A stretch of DNA of 64,000 bases, taken from positions 256,250,187-256,314,186 of the forward strand of contig OX422214.1 in the NCBI GenBank assembly GCA_949130495.1, read 5' to 3'. Shown here piece by piece: positions 1-13,063 of this stretch. The stretch is from Sambucus nigra. Taxonomy: Eukaryota > Streptophyta > Magnoliopsida > Dipsacales > Adoxaceae. Numbering within the stretch: the stretch's first letter is position 1; every line of letters starts with the position of its first letter. Position numbers and translations under genes: made by a program. The notes beneath the pieces are model-generated. The model saw only the letters and a list, made by a program, of their open reading frames with translations. It had not been told where the DNA came from and searched no databases.

Positions 1-1241
1 TATAGTAATCTACTAGCATGGACGTAGATTTATAGTACGGCATTTTTTAAAAGGAGCAATAAAATTTCACTATACTCACATAAAATAATTATCTCATTAT
101 CTCTAGTTGTCCTTTGAGTTCACATATTATTTTTATAACGAAAAAATGTCTTTGGCATTTCAGTCTTTTCACTTTTAACTTGTTAAATTTGCCTTTCTGA
201 AAAAAAAAATATAAGAACAAAAAGGATCATTGTTGTTTACAAATCCCAAAGTCGTGTCAATCACTCAGCGTTAATGTAAATTGTCAAACATAATATTCAT
301 CAATCATATTTTAGCAACAGGTAAACTAAATAATACAATATATAAATAATCCATCAAAAGCTCACAAATCATAATTTCTTACCTTTAAACAACACTAATT
401 AACCAATCCCATCTACCTTTCATATCAAAGCCTTCAAAAAAATAAAAAAATAAAACAACACTCAAATACGTAATAAATTAGATTTGAATAAGTTCTCTTA
501 TACTTTCCCATCCTATAATTTAGATCTAAATTGTCTAAAATTTAAGGTTTATAACATTTTTTGTGAAGTTTTAAACCGTTTGAAACTGGAGATGTGAGTT
601 TAAAGTACCCATGAAAAATGTATGGAGATATATGTTTTTGCTACCACCCACAGTGTTAAACTGGTGTGACATCATTTAACAACAAGGGTCTGGTCCACAC
701 CATTGTGTAGTTTCTCTCTTTAATCCTTAAACCTTGATGAAGGTGGGACTTGGTCAAAGTCCTCTTATATAATTACTAAGAGAGATTTCTTTATAAAGGA
801 AGGTATTATATTATTCTCTACACATTTTTATCAGATCTAACAAAACGACAATTGTAGCCTTTAAAAAGCCTAAAGATAAAAAACTCACGCAAAACATAAA
901 CTATTCCCATATATTATAAACTATTCTTGTCACCAAACACCGTAATTCTCCAAATTAAAATAAATCAAATACTCTTAAAATATTAAAATTGAAACTTTCT
1001 TTAAGCCAATATCGTACTCAAACCTTCCACCATTGTCCACCCTCATAGCACCACCTGCGTCCTCCCCCTCTACCATCATCATCAGTGCCACCATCATCTT
1101 GCCTTTGAATCTGACCGATCAAACCTATTTTCCTTATGATTCAGATTCCGTTCCCGGCTACTCTCATTGTGTTTATACAACCTCTAATATAATCTCTAAT
1201 ACTAAAATGGGAGAAATGAATAAAGCAATGGTGTTTTTATT
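1..1241. other. AT-rich intergenic DNA, no supported gene
   Basis: I see no recognisable gene, RNA or repeat here. An open stretch from 1033 to 1275 begins at TTG, has no recognisable domain and runs into the LINE boundary, so I do not call it coding. Confidence 0.6.
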
Positions 1242-1398
1242 AGATGTCTCTTATTTTATTTTATTTTATAAGTAAATGATTCAAGTAAAACAATACAGGA
1301 AGTATACACAGCAAATAGCCAAGGGCTGAAACCCAAAACATAACCACACAAGCCCCTAGAACTCCTCCAAGAAATCAAAAAAGAAAGATAAAGATGAA

Positions 1399-4300
1399 TC
1401 AAGACTTTTCATATACCAAGTAAGAAGAAGACTCAGAAACCTATAGCGAATCTGAGAAGGATCAAGATTGACTCCCTCGAAGCATCTCATGTTCCTCTCC
1501 TACCAGATGGTCCAAAAAATACAATGAGGGAACAACATCCAGACCAACCGCGGTCCAATCCAACCCCTAGGCCTCCTCCAAGCCTCCATCACCTCGCACA
1601 CCGTACGTGGCATAACCCAAACAACATGGCATAAAGAGAAAAACAAATCCCAGAGACCCCTAGTGACCTGACAATGTAGAAGAAGGTGATTGGTCGTCTC
1701 CTCCTCTTTCCTACACAACCAATATCTACTGGCCAACCTCCTTCCCCTGTTCTGAAGCCCCTCAGTAGTCAAAATGGCTTGCGTGACAGCGGTCCACACA
1801 AAGAAGCAAACTTTTGGAGGCGCATGACTCCTATAAATGGCCTTCCACGGAAAAAAGGTACCCCCACTTCCCCTCAACACATTATAATGACTCTTAACTG
1901 AAAATAAGCCATACCAAGAGTACGAACACCTCAACCCATCTTCCCCAGACACGGATCCGATGCCAATCTCAGCCACTCAAAGAATTCCTCTGCCTCCTCC
2001 AGCTCCCAATCCCGAAAACCCCTCCTGAACTTAGGGTCCCACACCTCACGATCCCCTTCCCTCCACCTATGATTCTCAACTAACCCCTCTTTGTCTTCCC
2101 CAAGATGAAATATCCCCAAAAAAAGATCCTCCAAAGAGCCCCCCGCACCCCATTTATCCTTCCATAACCTGATACGACTCCTACTCCCGATCTGGAAGGA
2201 GGTGAGCAAAGATAACCTCCCCCACCCAAGCGCAATGTTCCTCCACTACCTAACCCCATGACCAAACCTCCCTATATCAGGACCCCAATCATACGGACCC
2301 TCCCCATGCCTAGAGACCACCACTTTCCTCCACAATCTATCTCCCTCACGATTAAAGCACCACAACCACTTCCCCAATAAAGCTTTATTGAAATGGGCTA
2401 AGCTCCTCACAGCAACCCCACCAACATTCAGCGGGTTGCACACCTCATCCCAACTCACCAAAGAATATTTAAACTAATCATCATTCCCTTTCCATAGAAA
2501 ATACCTCATCAGCTTGTCGAGCCTCTTGCCAACGGACATAGGTAAAGGAAGAACATACATAAAATATGTCGGGAGGCTAGATAAAACACTTTTGATCAAC
2601 GTCAATCGACCATCTTTGGAGAGGTAACTATGCTTCCAACCTGCTAGCCTCCGTTGGACCCTCTCAAGGACTGGATCCCACATCGAAGAAGACTTAAACT
2701 TAGACCCCAAAGGGAGGCTAAGATAAGTATAAGGTATAGATCCAACACGATAACCAAGAACACTATCCAGATAGCCCATATCTCCCACCTCACCCATGAC
2801 AATCATCTCACTCTTACTGACATTGATACGTAAACCTGACACAACCTCAAAATAAATCAGCAACAACTGCAATGACCTCACTTCATCCACATAATCCCCA
2901 CAAAAAATGATAGTATCATCCGCAAACAGAAGGTGAGAGACCTCAACTGGATGGGTAATAGAGTTCCCGATCAAAAAACCCAAAACCAAACCACCCTCCA
3001 CCGTACAACTCATCATCCGAGAAAATGCCTCCATAACAAGAATAAAAAGGAAAGGGGACAACAAGTCGCCCTGCCTAAGACCACGCGAACTCGAGAAGAA
3101 CCCCTCCGGCACCCCATTAACAAGAACTGAGAAGTTGACTGAGGAAATGAACCTTTTCATCCACCTGCACCACCTCTCCCCAAAACCCATCCTCCTGAGC
3201 AAATAAAGAAGGAAGTCCCAGCTCACGTGATCATATGCCTTCTCAATGTCAAGCTTGCATAGAATACCAGGATCCCCTCCTCTTAACCTGAATTCGATGC
3301 ACTCATTCGCTACCAGCGCTGCATCAAGGATTTGATGGCCACCCACAAATGCGCTCTAAGCATCCGAAATAAGAGGGTCAATCACATTTCTAAGTCTAAC
3401 CGATAAGACCTTAGAAATGAGATTATATACGCTGCTAACCAAACTAATTGGCCTGAAACCTCTCACATCCGTAGCCCCCCTTTCTTAGGGACCAAAGTAA
3501 TGAACGTGGCGTTCAGACTCCTCAAAAAGTAACCCCAATCAAAAAAAAAATTCCACTCCCCCCACTAGCACCTTCCCGATGTGGTTAAAGCGGCGATGAG
3601 AGTTTGCCGCTTTATGAAAAAATTTAGTTTTGTTGTCCCCTTCCCTAAGCCAAAGAGCCCTAGACTTTTGCCTCCAACTCACCTCCTCCTGAATCAAACT
3701 CTTCCCCACCTTCCTAATTTTCTCGACCATTTTCACCCTTTCTTCCCCCGACAGACCGCCCACCCCTTCTTTATCGTCAAGAACCCGGATATCCTCTAGA
3801 ATCTTCTCAATCACACTCCCCACATGGCCAAACTCATCTATGTTCCATCGAATGAGACCCCCCTTGAGTTGAAATATTTTAGTCGCGAGTCTGAAGCTCG
3901 CATTCCTTTCCACTTCATACCCTTGCCACCACTCCAGAACCCTCCCAATAAAGTCCTCCTCCTTTAACCACATATGCTCAAATCTGAACGGGGTCCCCCC
4001 CCCCCCCCCCGCCCCCCTCCACACTCCAGCAAAATAGGCGAGCGATCCGACATCACTCGAGGGAGGCAAGACTGAGATACCCCCGTAAATTGCTCCTACT
4101 AGTCATTAGTAAGTAAGAATCGATCCAATCGAGAAAGCGAGGGCTCGTCCCTATGACTGGACCAGGTGAGCACTCCTCCCACCAAAGGGAGGTCAATTAG
4201 CTCCAACTCATCGATGAAGTCCGAGAAATCCCGCATATAATAGTTAAGCCTCCCCCCATCGCTTCTCTCAGAGGGGAAACGAACGATGTTGTAGTCTCCC

Positions 4301-4722
4301 CCAGTGCACCACGGAACGTCCCAGACACTCCTGACCCCTTCCAACTCCTCCCACAACTCCCAGCGATCCGAGTCCTCCACTGGCCCATAAACCCCCGAAA
4401 AGCTCCAAGTGAAACCATCCTCCACACACCTGAATAAGCACGAAAGGGACCACCATCCAACTAGAACATCGATTTTTTCCACCACTCTATTATCCTATAG
4501 AATGATAACCCCTCCTGACGCCCACTCAGAATCCAGACAAGACCACTTAATACTACAATCTCCCCAAATGGACCGAGCCAACTCCCTATCCAACGAACCC
4601 AATTTAGTCTCTTGAAGGAAAACAATATTCACCCTCCACCGTGAAAAAGCCCCACTAACCACTCATCTTTTGCCAAGATCATTCAAACCCAGTACATTCC
4701 AAGAAATAAGCCGTAGCTGCAT
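1399..4722 (-). pseudogene. LINE ORF2 (endonuclease, reverse transcriptase, zf-RVT), broken
   Basis: ORF2 starts at the ATG at 4722-4720, 22 bases after the ORF1 stop. Domains in order: an APE-type endonuclease (SWNVLGLND, LQETK, and TGGDYNIVRF where GDFN is usual, about 4720-4100); a linker; reverse transcriptase at about 3440-2470 with CKLDIEKAYDHVSWDF, GLRQGDLLSPFLFIL and the catalytic box FADD at 2926-2915; and a C-terminal zf-RVT region (WKAIYRSHAPPKVCFFVWTA, then CRKEEETTNHLLLHC) at about 1900-1600. Lesions include stops near 4670 and 4495, a frameshift at the C16 run 3995-4010, another at the homopolymer near 3540, a stop near 3359, a frameshift near 1960 and a stop at 1500. The frame ends at TGA 1399-1401. 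It cannot encode an active protein. Confidence 0.85.
3995..4010. repeat. C16 homopolymer inside LINE ORF2
   Basis: A run of sixteen C (G on the coding strand) coincides with the point where the ORF2 frame changes from the endonuclease frame to the frame that reads PFRFEHMWLKEEDF. Slippage in this run is the simplest cause of the frameshift. Confidence 0.8.
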
Positions 4723-4744
4723 TGGAAACCTTTAGAAACCTCAC

Positions 4745-6872
4745 TCACCCCCTCTTACCCACCTCAACTCTCTCCCTCCGCCTCACTTCTATAGAGTGGA
4801 ACAACGCAATTGCCTCCTTCTCATTCCACACGAAATTGACCCATAGGAATTTACTGAAACCTCCTATCACACTAGCAACCCATTCCTCTACCTGAATCTC
4901 TCTACCCCCCTCAACCCCCTACCACCGGATGCCTCCCCTTCCCCCATCGAAACCCCTAAATCAACCCACAACCTTGGGGATAGATTAACCATACTACAAA
5001 AAATTTCTTGCCCACATAATGACTCCCCAGAGGCATCAAAACATTCTTGCACATAAACCCCCTCCACCGCCCCTACACCCTCCTCCAAGATGGAGGATAT
5101 AGTGCCACTATTAATAATCGTCAGACCGACCGAACAACCTGGAACATGACCCTCGGATATGCCTATAGTCGGTGCCACTACCTCAAAAAAAATCTCACCT
5201 CTAGGCTCACAGTTAGTGCCATTAGCAACCATGCCTTTACACTTCAACTTCTCTTTAGGCTTAAGTTTTTCTCTATAAACCCCCTTTTTTAAAACTTTGC
5301 CCGAATTAAGACATGGACCCATCTTAATAAAATTGGAATTGGAGAAATGTTTAATAGGTTGAACTAAAGGTGGTAGACAGACATTAATCTTATTGAAAGG
5401 AACCAAAGCTTGGGCATCATGCACCATGTTGATGCCAAACTCACTATCTGACATCAATAAATAAGAGTTGCTCTTCTTACTACAAGAATCAGTAATAAAT
5501 CCCTTCCCACACCTGCTGCCACTAGAGGAGTCCACATCCATCACTTGAGACACATCAGCATGTGCCATCTGCTTACCAATCCCATCACCCCTAAAAGAAG
5601 AACCCAACTTGAAACAAATGTCCACTTTATCCCCAACCCCAAGAGACCCACCAACTCCCGTCTTCTCAGCCACCCTACCCCCCATCCCACCCTTAGCCCG
5701 TACACACACCTGCTCATCCTCCACGCCACAGTCCGTTTGAGAAGCGCCATCGTTGACCTGACTACCGGGAATCAAGGCCCTTTCGAATAAGCGTTCACTC
5801 CAATGTGCTCACCCACGCACTGCAGTCCCCCTATGCCAGCTAGGACAAACCCTGCAAAAATATCCCCATCGGAAATGGTCCTGGACGGAGTGGAAAAAGC
5901 TGCCGAAGCAGTAGGGCATTGCAAAATCTCAACAAGACTTTTGTGCTGAACCAACCCTCTATTGCTAACCTGCTTAGAGGACACCAAAGACAAACTCGCT
6001 GACAACGCACATGTGCCCTCCATTGCCTCCCCATCGCCTGAATCTCCTCCCCCAGATATGAAGGTGGCATGACCTTCTTTGGCTGGAAAACCAAATCGCC
6101 TAGGTACCTTCTGAATCACCGAACGTGCGGGAGACCATCTTGACAACCCCCGGCCAGTAACCTTCTTGTACTGCTCCTTCCTACTACCCATCTCCTTCCC
6201 AGAAATACTACCAACTCCAAAAGAACACGTAGGAAATTTCTCAACAAGGACGGGAAGAGAATAAATCCACCCACCTACTTTGATAGAAATAAACTCCGAA
6301 ATTTTAACGTTACCTCTAACCAAAATCCTGGCTCATCTTAGCTCGACCCCCGCCTGAGTATCCTCGTCGATATTCAAGAAACCCCCACACCGATTACCAA
6401 CAGACTGAAAAACTTCCATGCCCCATAAATGAAGAGGGAGACCCTCAGCCCTAATCCAACGAGAAGAAGGGCTTCAACCATTCTTCGAACAACATCCCAG
6501 CGGATGCCACTTATCAAGGAACAAATGGGCTCCATGCACAGTCCAATTTTTCATCTTCAAGATCCTATTCGCTTCCTGCTCCGAGGCAAAGATGAAACAA
6601 AAGCAAGATGGGTTCAGGTATCTCGCCACCACTCCACCACCCGGACTCCAATGCGAATCAACCCACAACCTCATCCTTTATATAGACAGAGGTAAGCAGT
6701 CTGCATTGCCAACTCGCCCCACCAAAGCTCTCTTAAAAAAACTCACTCTGGACACCCAAGAATCATCAACAATGTAAAAATCATTCTTCAAAAGAGGGTC
6801 TGCTACCACACTTAAAGGAGAGAATGGCCAGAACTCGACAGAGGCCGCTTATAGAAACGTTCTAGTGCCCAT
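4745..6872 (-). pseudogene. LINE ORF1 (DUF4283-type nucleic-acid-binding protein), broken
   Basis: ORF1 of the LINE, expected to coat the element RNA. The likely start is the ATG at 6872-6870, which is in frame with later conserved segments. DUF4283-like features are visible: VSFFKRALVGRVGN, then FIFASEQEANRIL and WTVHGAHLFLDKWHP, then LPLHLWGMEVFQSVGNRCGG. The reading frame is broken by stops near 6851, in the 6670s, near 6470 and near 6325, and by frameshifts near 5775 and near 4905. After the last shift the frame runs EEWVASVIGGFSKFLWVNF to a TGA at 4745-4747. A Cys-His knuckle is not obvious. Family assignment is secure; exact frameshift positions are approximate. Confidence 0.75.
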
Positions 6873-6902
6873 AACCCCCATTTTGGTTTAGTTCAGATGT
6901 CT

Positions 6903-6904
<2 letters not shown>

Positions 6905-6947
<43 letters not shown>
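6905..6947. repeat. (TA)n microsatellite next to the LINE target site
   Basis: About 21 TA units overlap the end of the right-hand LINE target duplication. It belongs to the flanking DNA, not to the element. Confidence 0.9.
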
Positions 6948-6951
<4 letters not shown>

Positions 6952-7081
6952 TTTGTAATAACACAGAGTATGATATGAATCATATCTATCATATGCACGT
7001 ACTAATGGCACTACAGAAAATGACAATGAAATACTACCCAAAAGAATATAAATAATTTTGCAAATATTAAATAAGTAAAAT

Positions 7082-7256
7082 ACTTTGGATACATGATTTT
7101 AGGACATAATTTGACGATTCAGACACGTGTTCGTGTGTCATTTATGTATTTTTAGTGGGACACACCAATTCAAGGTGTCTCCACTCAAAATGTACCAATG
7201 ACATGCAGACACGTGTCTGGATCTTCAAATTATGGCTCTGAATCAGGCCATTGTAG
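7082..7256. mobile_element. Inverted-repeat MITE (approximate ends)
   Basis: The left half (with CATAATTTGACGATTCAGAC and GTGGGACACACC) is matched in reverse complement by the right half (CATAATTTGAAGATCCAGAC and GTGGAGACACC). The arms are about 75 bases and meet near 7168. No clear target duplication was found, so ends and superfamily are uncertain. Confidence 0.5.
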
Positions 7257-7842
7257 AAAGACTCATGAAATAATAGTTAAATTAATTTGTGCAAATGACA
7301 ACTCTCAATTTTTTGTAGCATTTTTTTAACACATTGACACGTGTCTAAATTTGTGGGCCCCTTTTTCTCTCTAAAGCCTCATATTTGCTACAATGCAGGG
7401 ACTCATTCGTTTACTCCAGAGAGGGCTGGACATTTTTCTTTTTTTTTTCGTAATACCCACAAAAAATCATGACGAAAAATAAATGTTGGTGACCAAGACA
7501 TTAACCATTCATGTTACAAATTCAAACATGAAAAATAAAAGGACACTTTACACCTACTTATTTAAATTAAAGGATTATAAACCACCTTAGTGCAAAAAAC
7601 TCACGAAACAAAATACTATTGCCACTTAGGAAACAAAAAATTAGGTAGATCCAATAGACAATGCAACATTCAATCATAAATAGATTAAAAATATATATAT
7701 ACTTAAAAAACTGACACAAAGAATATTTATGAGTGGATCAAATGTTAAACCATTATAAATTTTTATTATATATATTCAAGATAAAAAAACTATTTTTTTA
7801 CATGTTTGGATTAAAAATTCATACAAAACAAACAGAAAATTA
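7257..7842. other. AT-rich intergenic DNA
   Basis: A pyrimidine run near 7438 and short AT runs. I see no gene or recognisable element. Confidence 0.6.
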
Positions 7843-7851
7843 AAAGAATAA

Positions 7852-8029
7852 GGAAAATGATAGGGATACCTAGTTTTTGGACTCAAATTTGGGACACATT
7901 GATGCGTCATCACTACATTGGGTGGTGTTTTTAGAATCCATGTGATACACATACACCACCTAATGAGGCGATAACACATCATTGTGTCTCAAAATTGAGT
8001 CCAAAAATTGGGTCTCCATAGCATTGCTC
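7852..8029. mobile_element. Mutator-like MITE, 178 bp, 9-bp target duplication
   Basis: Flanked by the 9-bp direct repeat AAAGAATAA at 7843-7851 and 8030-8038. The ends are imperfect inverted repeats (GGAAAATGATAGGGATACC against GAGCAATGCTATGGAGACC). The repeat continues inward through TTTTTGGACTCAAATTTGGG and GGTGGTGT, so most of the element folds on itself. A 9-bp duplication and G-initial ends are typical of Mutator-type elements. It has no coding capacity. Confidence 0.75.
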
Positions 8030-8038
8030 AAAGAATAA

Positions 8039-9361
8039 AGTCAAACTTAAAAAACTCAATTAAAAAATAATCTTCCCCCCAAATAAGCCCAAAATATAGT
8101 TTTGCATATATAAAAATCTTGCAAGTTTTATTTTTAGGGGATATTAACATCATAATTATTTCATATATGAGTTCACCCAGAAATCTATAAGACGACAACA
8201 ACCATGCAATCTAAAGACTAACAGTATGCTTCCCCAATATATAAAGACTAACCAACATCAACAACCCAATTTTTCTATGAGGAACCTTACAAAAATAATG
8301 AAAACTTATATAAATTAAAAAATTATAAAGAAAGTGAGTTAACATGGCCTCAAGAAAAATTGTCTAACACTAACAAATTATATTAGGAATTACAACATCA
8401 GTAACTAATAAAAAAAAATGGGTTAACACTAACATATTTAGGTGAAAGAACCATGTAATCTAAACACCATTTAGATCTGAAATTGATAAGGATAGAGTCC
8501 ATGCTCAGTAATTTAAGTGGAAAATCCTCAACTATTAGAAGAAAACTAACAAAAAAAGTCATCAAACAAAAACAACAAATATAACACAATAAAAAACACA
8601 TAAACCCACCCGAAAAAATGCTACAGAAGAAAACGAAAAAACATAGAGAGAAATACTTCGAAGGAAAAAATAGAAACAAATACTTTGAACCAAAATACGT
8701 CAAAACAGATCCTAAAATTATGAATTTTGAAATCGAGAAATACACAAAACACTTATTCAACACTAAAAATCTTAACATGGGAAAACCTTGGCCAAAAGTA
8801 GTGGTCATAATAGGAGCACTGGGTTCTGATCATTTTGCCAATTAATACCTTTCCTATAACTAACTGAGTGACATATCTTTACATTTCTGATGACATTTCA
8901 TTAATGCTTCTCCCTCTATCTTATGGCCCCCAAATGAAAAAAAAAATATGATGTAAAGTGAGGGGTAGTAAGAAAAGTGAGTGTTCCAGATTTTACAAAT
9001 ATCTGTGAAAACAGAATAAAAGCACCAAATTAGATAAATGGAAAATAAAATATTATCACAATAAAGAGATATAGCTATGGTCAACCAAAGAAACTTAAAT
9101 ACCCATTGTTGAAGCTTTAAAAATTCGAAGCAGGGAATCCTGTTTAACCAAAAAATATCAAAATCAAAAAACATTGATTAGGGTTTATAACATCCAAAAA
9201 TTACATTATATTGATTTTAACAGAGTCTATAAATGAGATATGAACAGGGTCTATATATGATGTATGAACCAAATATAAATACTTCATTGATTAGAACAAT
9301 TTTTATACAATAAATAAGTTCTACAAATAATATTTACAGAGTAGGGACATACATGGCTCGT

Positions 9362-9362
<1 letters not shown>
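8039..9362. other. AT-rich intergenic DNA
   Basis: Only short low-complexity open stretches on both strands, with no recognisable domain. No gene supported. Confidence 0.55.

Positions 9363-9393
<31 letters not shown>
9363..9393. repeat. (GA)n microsatellite
   Basis: About 15 GA units. Open frames crossing it read Ser-Leu repeats and are artefacts. Confidence 0.9.
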
Positions 9394-9396
<3 letters not shown>

Positions 9397-10092
9397 AAGG
9401 GCGGATAGTGAGTGAGAGAAAATGCCCAGAGAGATGAAAGGTTTCAAAATAGGAGTGTTTTATGAGGAACAATAAATGTTCCTCATGTAGTTTGGTTTCC
9501 ATGGGAAGGTGAAAGGATTGTGCATGCGAGAATGGAGAGAACTACAAAGTAAAATAATAAATGTTAGCTTATTTTAAAAGTAAAGGATAAAAGGAATGGA
9601 CAGGAGACGATAGCAATAATTATATTGGGAGAATTTGCACAGATTTTTCAGTTTTTTTGGAAAAATGAAGGGAATACTATGGTTTGTTCGGGAAGACAAA
9701 AGGTTTTCTTGAGAATCGTATAAGAAAAAAGAGGAGGGAAATAAATTGAACAAAATAATCCTATGCAATGAATGATTCTCATTAAACTCTCTTCCTATTA
9801 TTTTAAAAGTATAATATAGATATTATACCTCTAATACGATAGTAATAGAGGTATTAATACCATTTAATGTAATTATCGTCCCTTTTCAGACATCTTTATC
9901 CCGTTCCTCTTCTTTATCTCTCTCTCTCCTGGATCTTTTACATCCCAACTTATAAACTCTTTAATCTCTCTAATCATCTATTGCACTCATTTCCCTATAC
10001 TTTCATCTTTACCTACATCATGGATGGAAGAACTATATTTTCTTACCCATTTTATCTCTTCAGTTACCTAAAATTAACCTCACCATGTCCAT
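9394..10092. other. AT-rich intergenic DNA up to the Tekay target site
   Basis: No gene or repeat recognised. The last five bases before the element (AAGTT, 10093-10097) are the left target duplication of the Tekay element. Confidence 0.6.
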
Positions 10093-10097
10093 AAGTT

Positions 10098-13021
10098 TGT
10101 GACACCCCGACTAATTAAATACCGGGTAGCTACTCCTTTATTAAATTAATTCAAAATGCCAAGTTGGTTCAGTTAATAGCATCACTGTCGAAAACATTTT
10201 AATAATTACTAACCACCTAGTATTTAAAAGTAAGTGCCAAATTTTAAGTTAAGTCTGATTAACATGCAGTAAAAGAATAATGAAAGAATCACAACCATTC
10301 ACTATAATGAAGTAATGAATAATCAACAACATAAATATAAATCCGGAGGAAAACTCCTCACAACAATCCCACAACTCAAAAATAATACGACAAGTCTGAA
10401 TCCTGAATAATTACATGCCACAAGTCTGAATAACTGAAATAAATGAAATGTCTCTAAAAGAAATGGGCGACATGCCCTAAAACTGATAACTGAAGAATAT
10501 CGAGTCAAGATAGATGAAGCGTCTACAAGCAAAGTCCTGTAACTTCCACAAACAGCTACAGCTCGTCACCTGAATGAGAATCCTAAGCATGGTGTCCTTG
10601 TGGCTGGGCACCTAAAATGGTTTTTACAAAAATAGATTTGAAAGCAAATGGGTCAGAGCCCGAAAGTGGAAATCATTTTAAAAACAACAAGTGTTTTAAT
10701 AACATTAAAACATTAAATGCAAAATACATGTTAGGACGTGCACTCACATGAAATTCTCACCTCTCGACTACATGTGCACTCCTAACGTACCGTACCCATC
10801 TATAAGACATCCATATCTAACCAAACCGTAATAAGTTCTACCCCTTACTACTCGATTCCCATATTAAATTCTAACGTTATCAATTAAATAGAGGGCTTTA
10901 CATACACTCGGATTCTCAATTAGAAATACCATTCACTATTAGTTAACCCGTTTTGTTTTCTCAAATCATTACCATAATATTATTCACAATATTAACATGA
11001 AAGTTCCCATTAATTAAGTGTATATTATTCACGTCATAAATATACAATACAAGCACCCCCAGACTAACTGTGGTGCACACATACTCTGCTATCCATCCCG
11101 GTACATCACGTACATAAGGATCACGTATTCCGAATCTCTTAGGAATCGTTCTCAGATAACAACATCACAAATAATGGAGGCGAACACAGTCACATCACAT
11201 AGGTCACGCACATACCTGCGCTCCCACGATCAGCAAACTTATTAATATCCCAATAAGCCCTTCTCTGACCTATGTTCATCGAGGTAACCAATCTAAATTC
11301 GGGCAACACAAGGATTAGAAGGCCCTAAGCGAACGTAAACCTCCCGTGATAGCAAGTATGGTAGGTATGTCATACACATAAAATCAATATATATACTAAG
11401 TATGCACACCTCTTAGTAATTACCATAATATATTGGAGGTACACTTCTCATTCTCGTACCGACATATAATACTACACAATTTATATGTTCCCGGTTAATA
11501 TAATAAATTAGGTCGTCAATAGTTCTCGCAACGTAATAGACACTCACGTCCTACTTCATATTTTCCCTTAGGTTCAAACTACACTTCTAGGTTTGACTCC
11601 TCATTATATCCCAAACATCCCAAATGTAACAATTAATCATCAAGGGAAGGTTATCTCTACATATACACAAGGTTACGGGACACTCGGGATCAAAACAGGC
11701 TAAAAAGACTAAGTTGTCAACTCGTTCGAAGTCTCGTTCGAACGAGGCTATTCGAACGAAAGTTCGTTCGAACGAACTGGCCCTCCTAACGAGATATCGT
11801 TCGAACGAAAGTCTTCGAACGAACATCTCTCTCGTTAGAACCCAAACTGTCAACTCGTTAGAAGCTCGTTCGAACGAGCTCGTTCGAACGACCTGGGCAG
11901 GTCTTCTAACGATTTGCCAGATTCGAGCCCATAAATTCTAATCTCATTTTTTCCAACTTTCTTCACTCCTAATCCCTCATAAAAATCGTTCCAACATCAA
12001 TTTAAGGTTCCTAATTCGTACTAAACATTCATGGATCATAACTAAACGTTTATATAGGGCCAATACAACTTAATCATCATCAAATCATCAAATCCCTTCA
12101 TTTATCCCCCAAATTACATGAACATGAACCCTAAAATTTATAAATCATCAATGAGCCTAATAAATCCGTTTTTGTTTCATCTAAATTATAATATCATCAG
12201 AATAATCATCTAAATACAAATCTACATGCGATTCCTCATCAAAAATGTAATTTCTACTTCCAATTTAAATGGGTTTTTCATTAACTCCCAAGAACATACA
12301 ATTTAATTGGGTTTCCTACGCATGGAAGAAGCATTCTCTATAAAAACGAAACTAAATCACTTGCCTTAAGGGTAACTCTGGATTTGATGATGAATCTGAT
12401 GAATGGTTCTCTCTCTCCTCTGCAGAATTCCTCCTCTCTCTCTCTCCAAGCTTTCTTCTCTAATGGTGGTAATGGAGGCTAGGGTTTGTGCTTTAGGAAC
12501 TCTTTGGAACAAATTTCAATAACCTCCGTAGTCTATTTGGTTATTAGTGGGCTTAGTGGGTTATTGTTAAATAAGATATTGATTCCCAATTTTCGTAGGT
12601 TTTAATTTCCAAAAATCCAAAATTACCAAACTACCCTTATACGTTGCCGGTATGGCCTAAAAATGCCCCGGGACCCAAACCAAACCCCCGGCTAGTGTTT
12701 TCTGACTATTTCGACCCTTCCGGACGCGTTGGCGCACTCAAAACGACCATACGGTTAATAGAACTAAAATTCACTTTTTAATTATCATAATATAAACCTG
12801 ACGCGACTGTCACACGCGTCTCAACAAAATTTCCAAATTGCCGTATTTCAATCTCACGACAAATTTCATACTTTAATATTCATGTATAATCATATATGCA
12901 CATTATATTCAAATACCAACTCGCATCTCGCTAGTATTTTAATCCAGATTAATTTCCAATTAATACGCATTTAATTTAATTAATCCCATAAATAAATATC
13001 ACAAAAATACGGGGTATTACA
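10098..13021 (-). repeat. 3' LTR of the Tekay element (2924 bp)
   Basis: On the minus strand it starts TGTAATACCCCG and ends GGGGTGTCACA, so it has canonical TG...CA ends. It contains a TTCGAA palindrome cluster at 11721-11894. A CT-rich stretch with AGGGTTT-like sequence lies near 12420-12490. It is 15 bp shorter than its partner. Confidence 0.95.
11721..11894. repeat. Cluster of TTCGAA-centred palindromes in the 3' LTR
   Basis: TTCGAA cores start at 11725, 11737, 11751, 11767, 11800, 11814, 11869 and 11883. Many lie in longer perfect palindromes such as CTCGTTCGAACGAG. Diverged relatives (CTCGTTAGAA) sit between them. Confidence 0.9.
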
Positions 13022-13035
13022 TACTTCCCCCCTAA
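13022..13035 (-). other. Polypurine tract of the Tekay element
   Basis: On the minus strand, TAGGGGGGAAGTA lies directly before the TG of the 3' LTR. This is the expected position and composition for the plus-strand DNA primer. Confidence 0.85.
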
Positions 13036-13063
13036 TAACTGAATTTCGTCCCGAAATTTGTAA

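Larger units (their letters stand above)
1255..6894 (-). mobile_element. Full-length L1-type LINE retrotransposon, decayed
   Basis: Non-LTR retrotransposon of the plant L1 group, about 5.64 kb. The 13-bp sequence AGATGTCTCTTAT flanks it at 1242-1254 and 6895-6907 and is a target-site duplication. The 3' end lies at low coordinates, where the minus strand ends in an A-rich tail of TAAAA units next to the left duplication. The order on the minus strand is a very short 5' leader, ORF1 with a DUF4283-like fold, then ORF2 with endonuclease, reverse transcriptase and a C-terminal zf-RVT domain. Both ORFs carry frameshifts and stops, so the copy is dead. Boundaries are well supported by the duplication; calling it full length rests on the ORF1 ATG lying about 22 bases from the 5' end. 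Confidence 0.9.

Noticed and set aside
1033..1275. 80-codon open frame as a gene.
   Set aside because: TTG start, no domain, and its end overlaps the LINE target duplication and A-rich tail.
8398..9174. Phe/Leu-rich minus-strand frames as membrane proteins.
   Set aside because: They are products of AT-rich composition; no start context, no conserved motif, and overlapping frames on both strands.
11018..11245. 75-codon frame present in both Tekay LTRs (also 31208-31435) as a conserved small gene.
   Set aside because: It is kept only because the LTRs are 98% identical. There is no recognised domain and LTRs of this type are non-coding.
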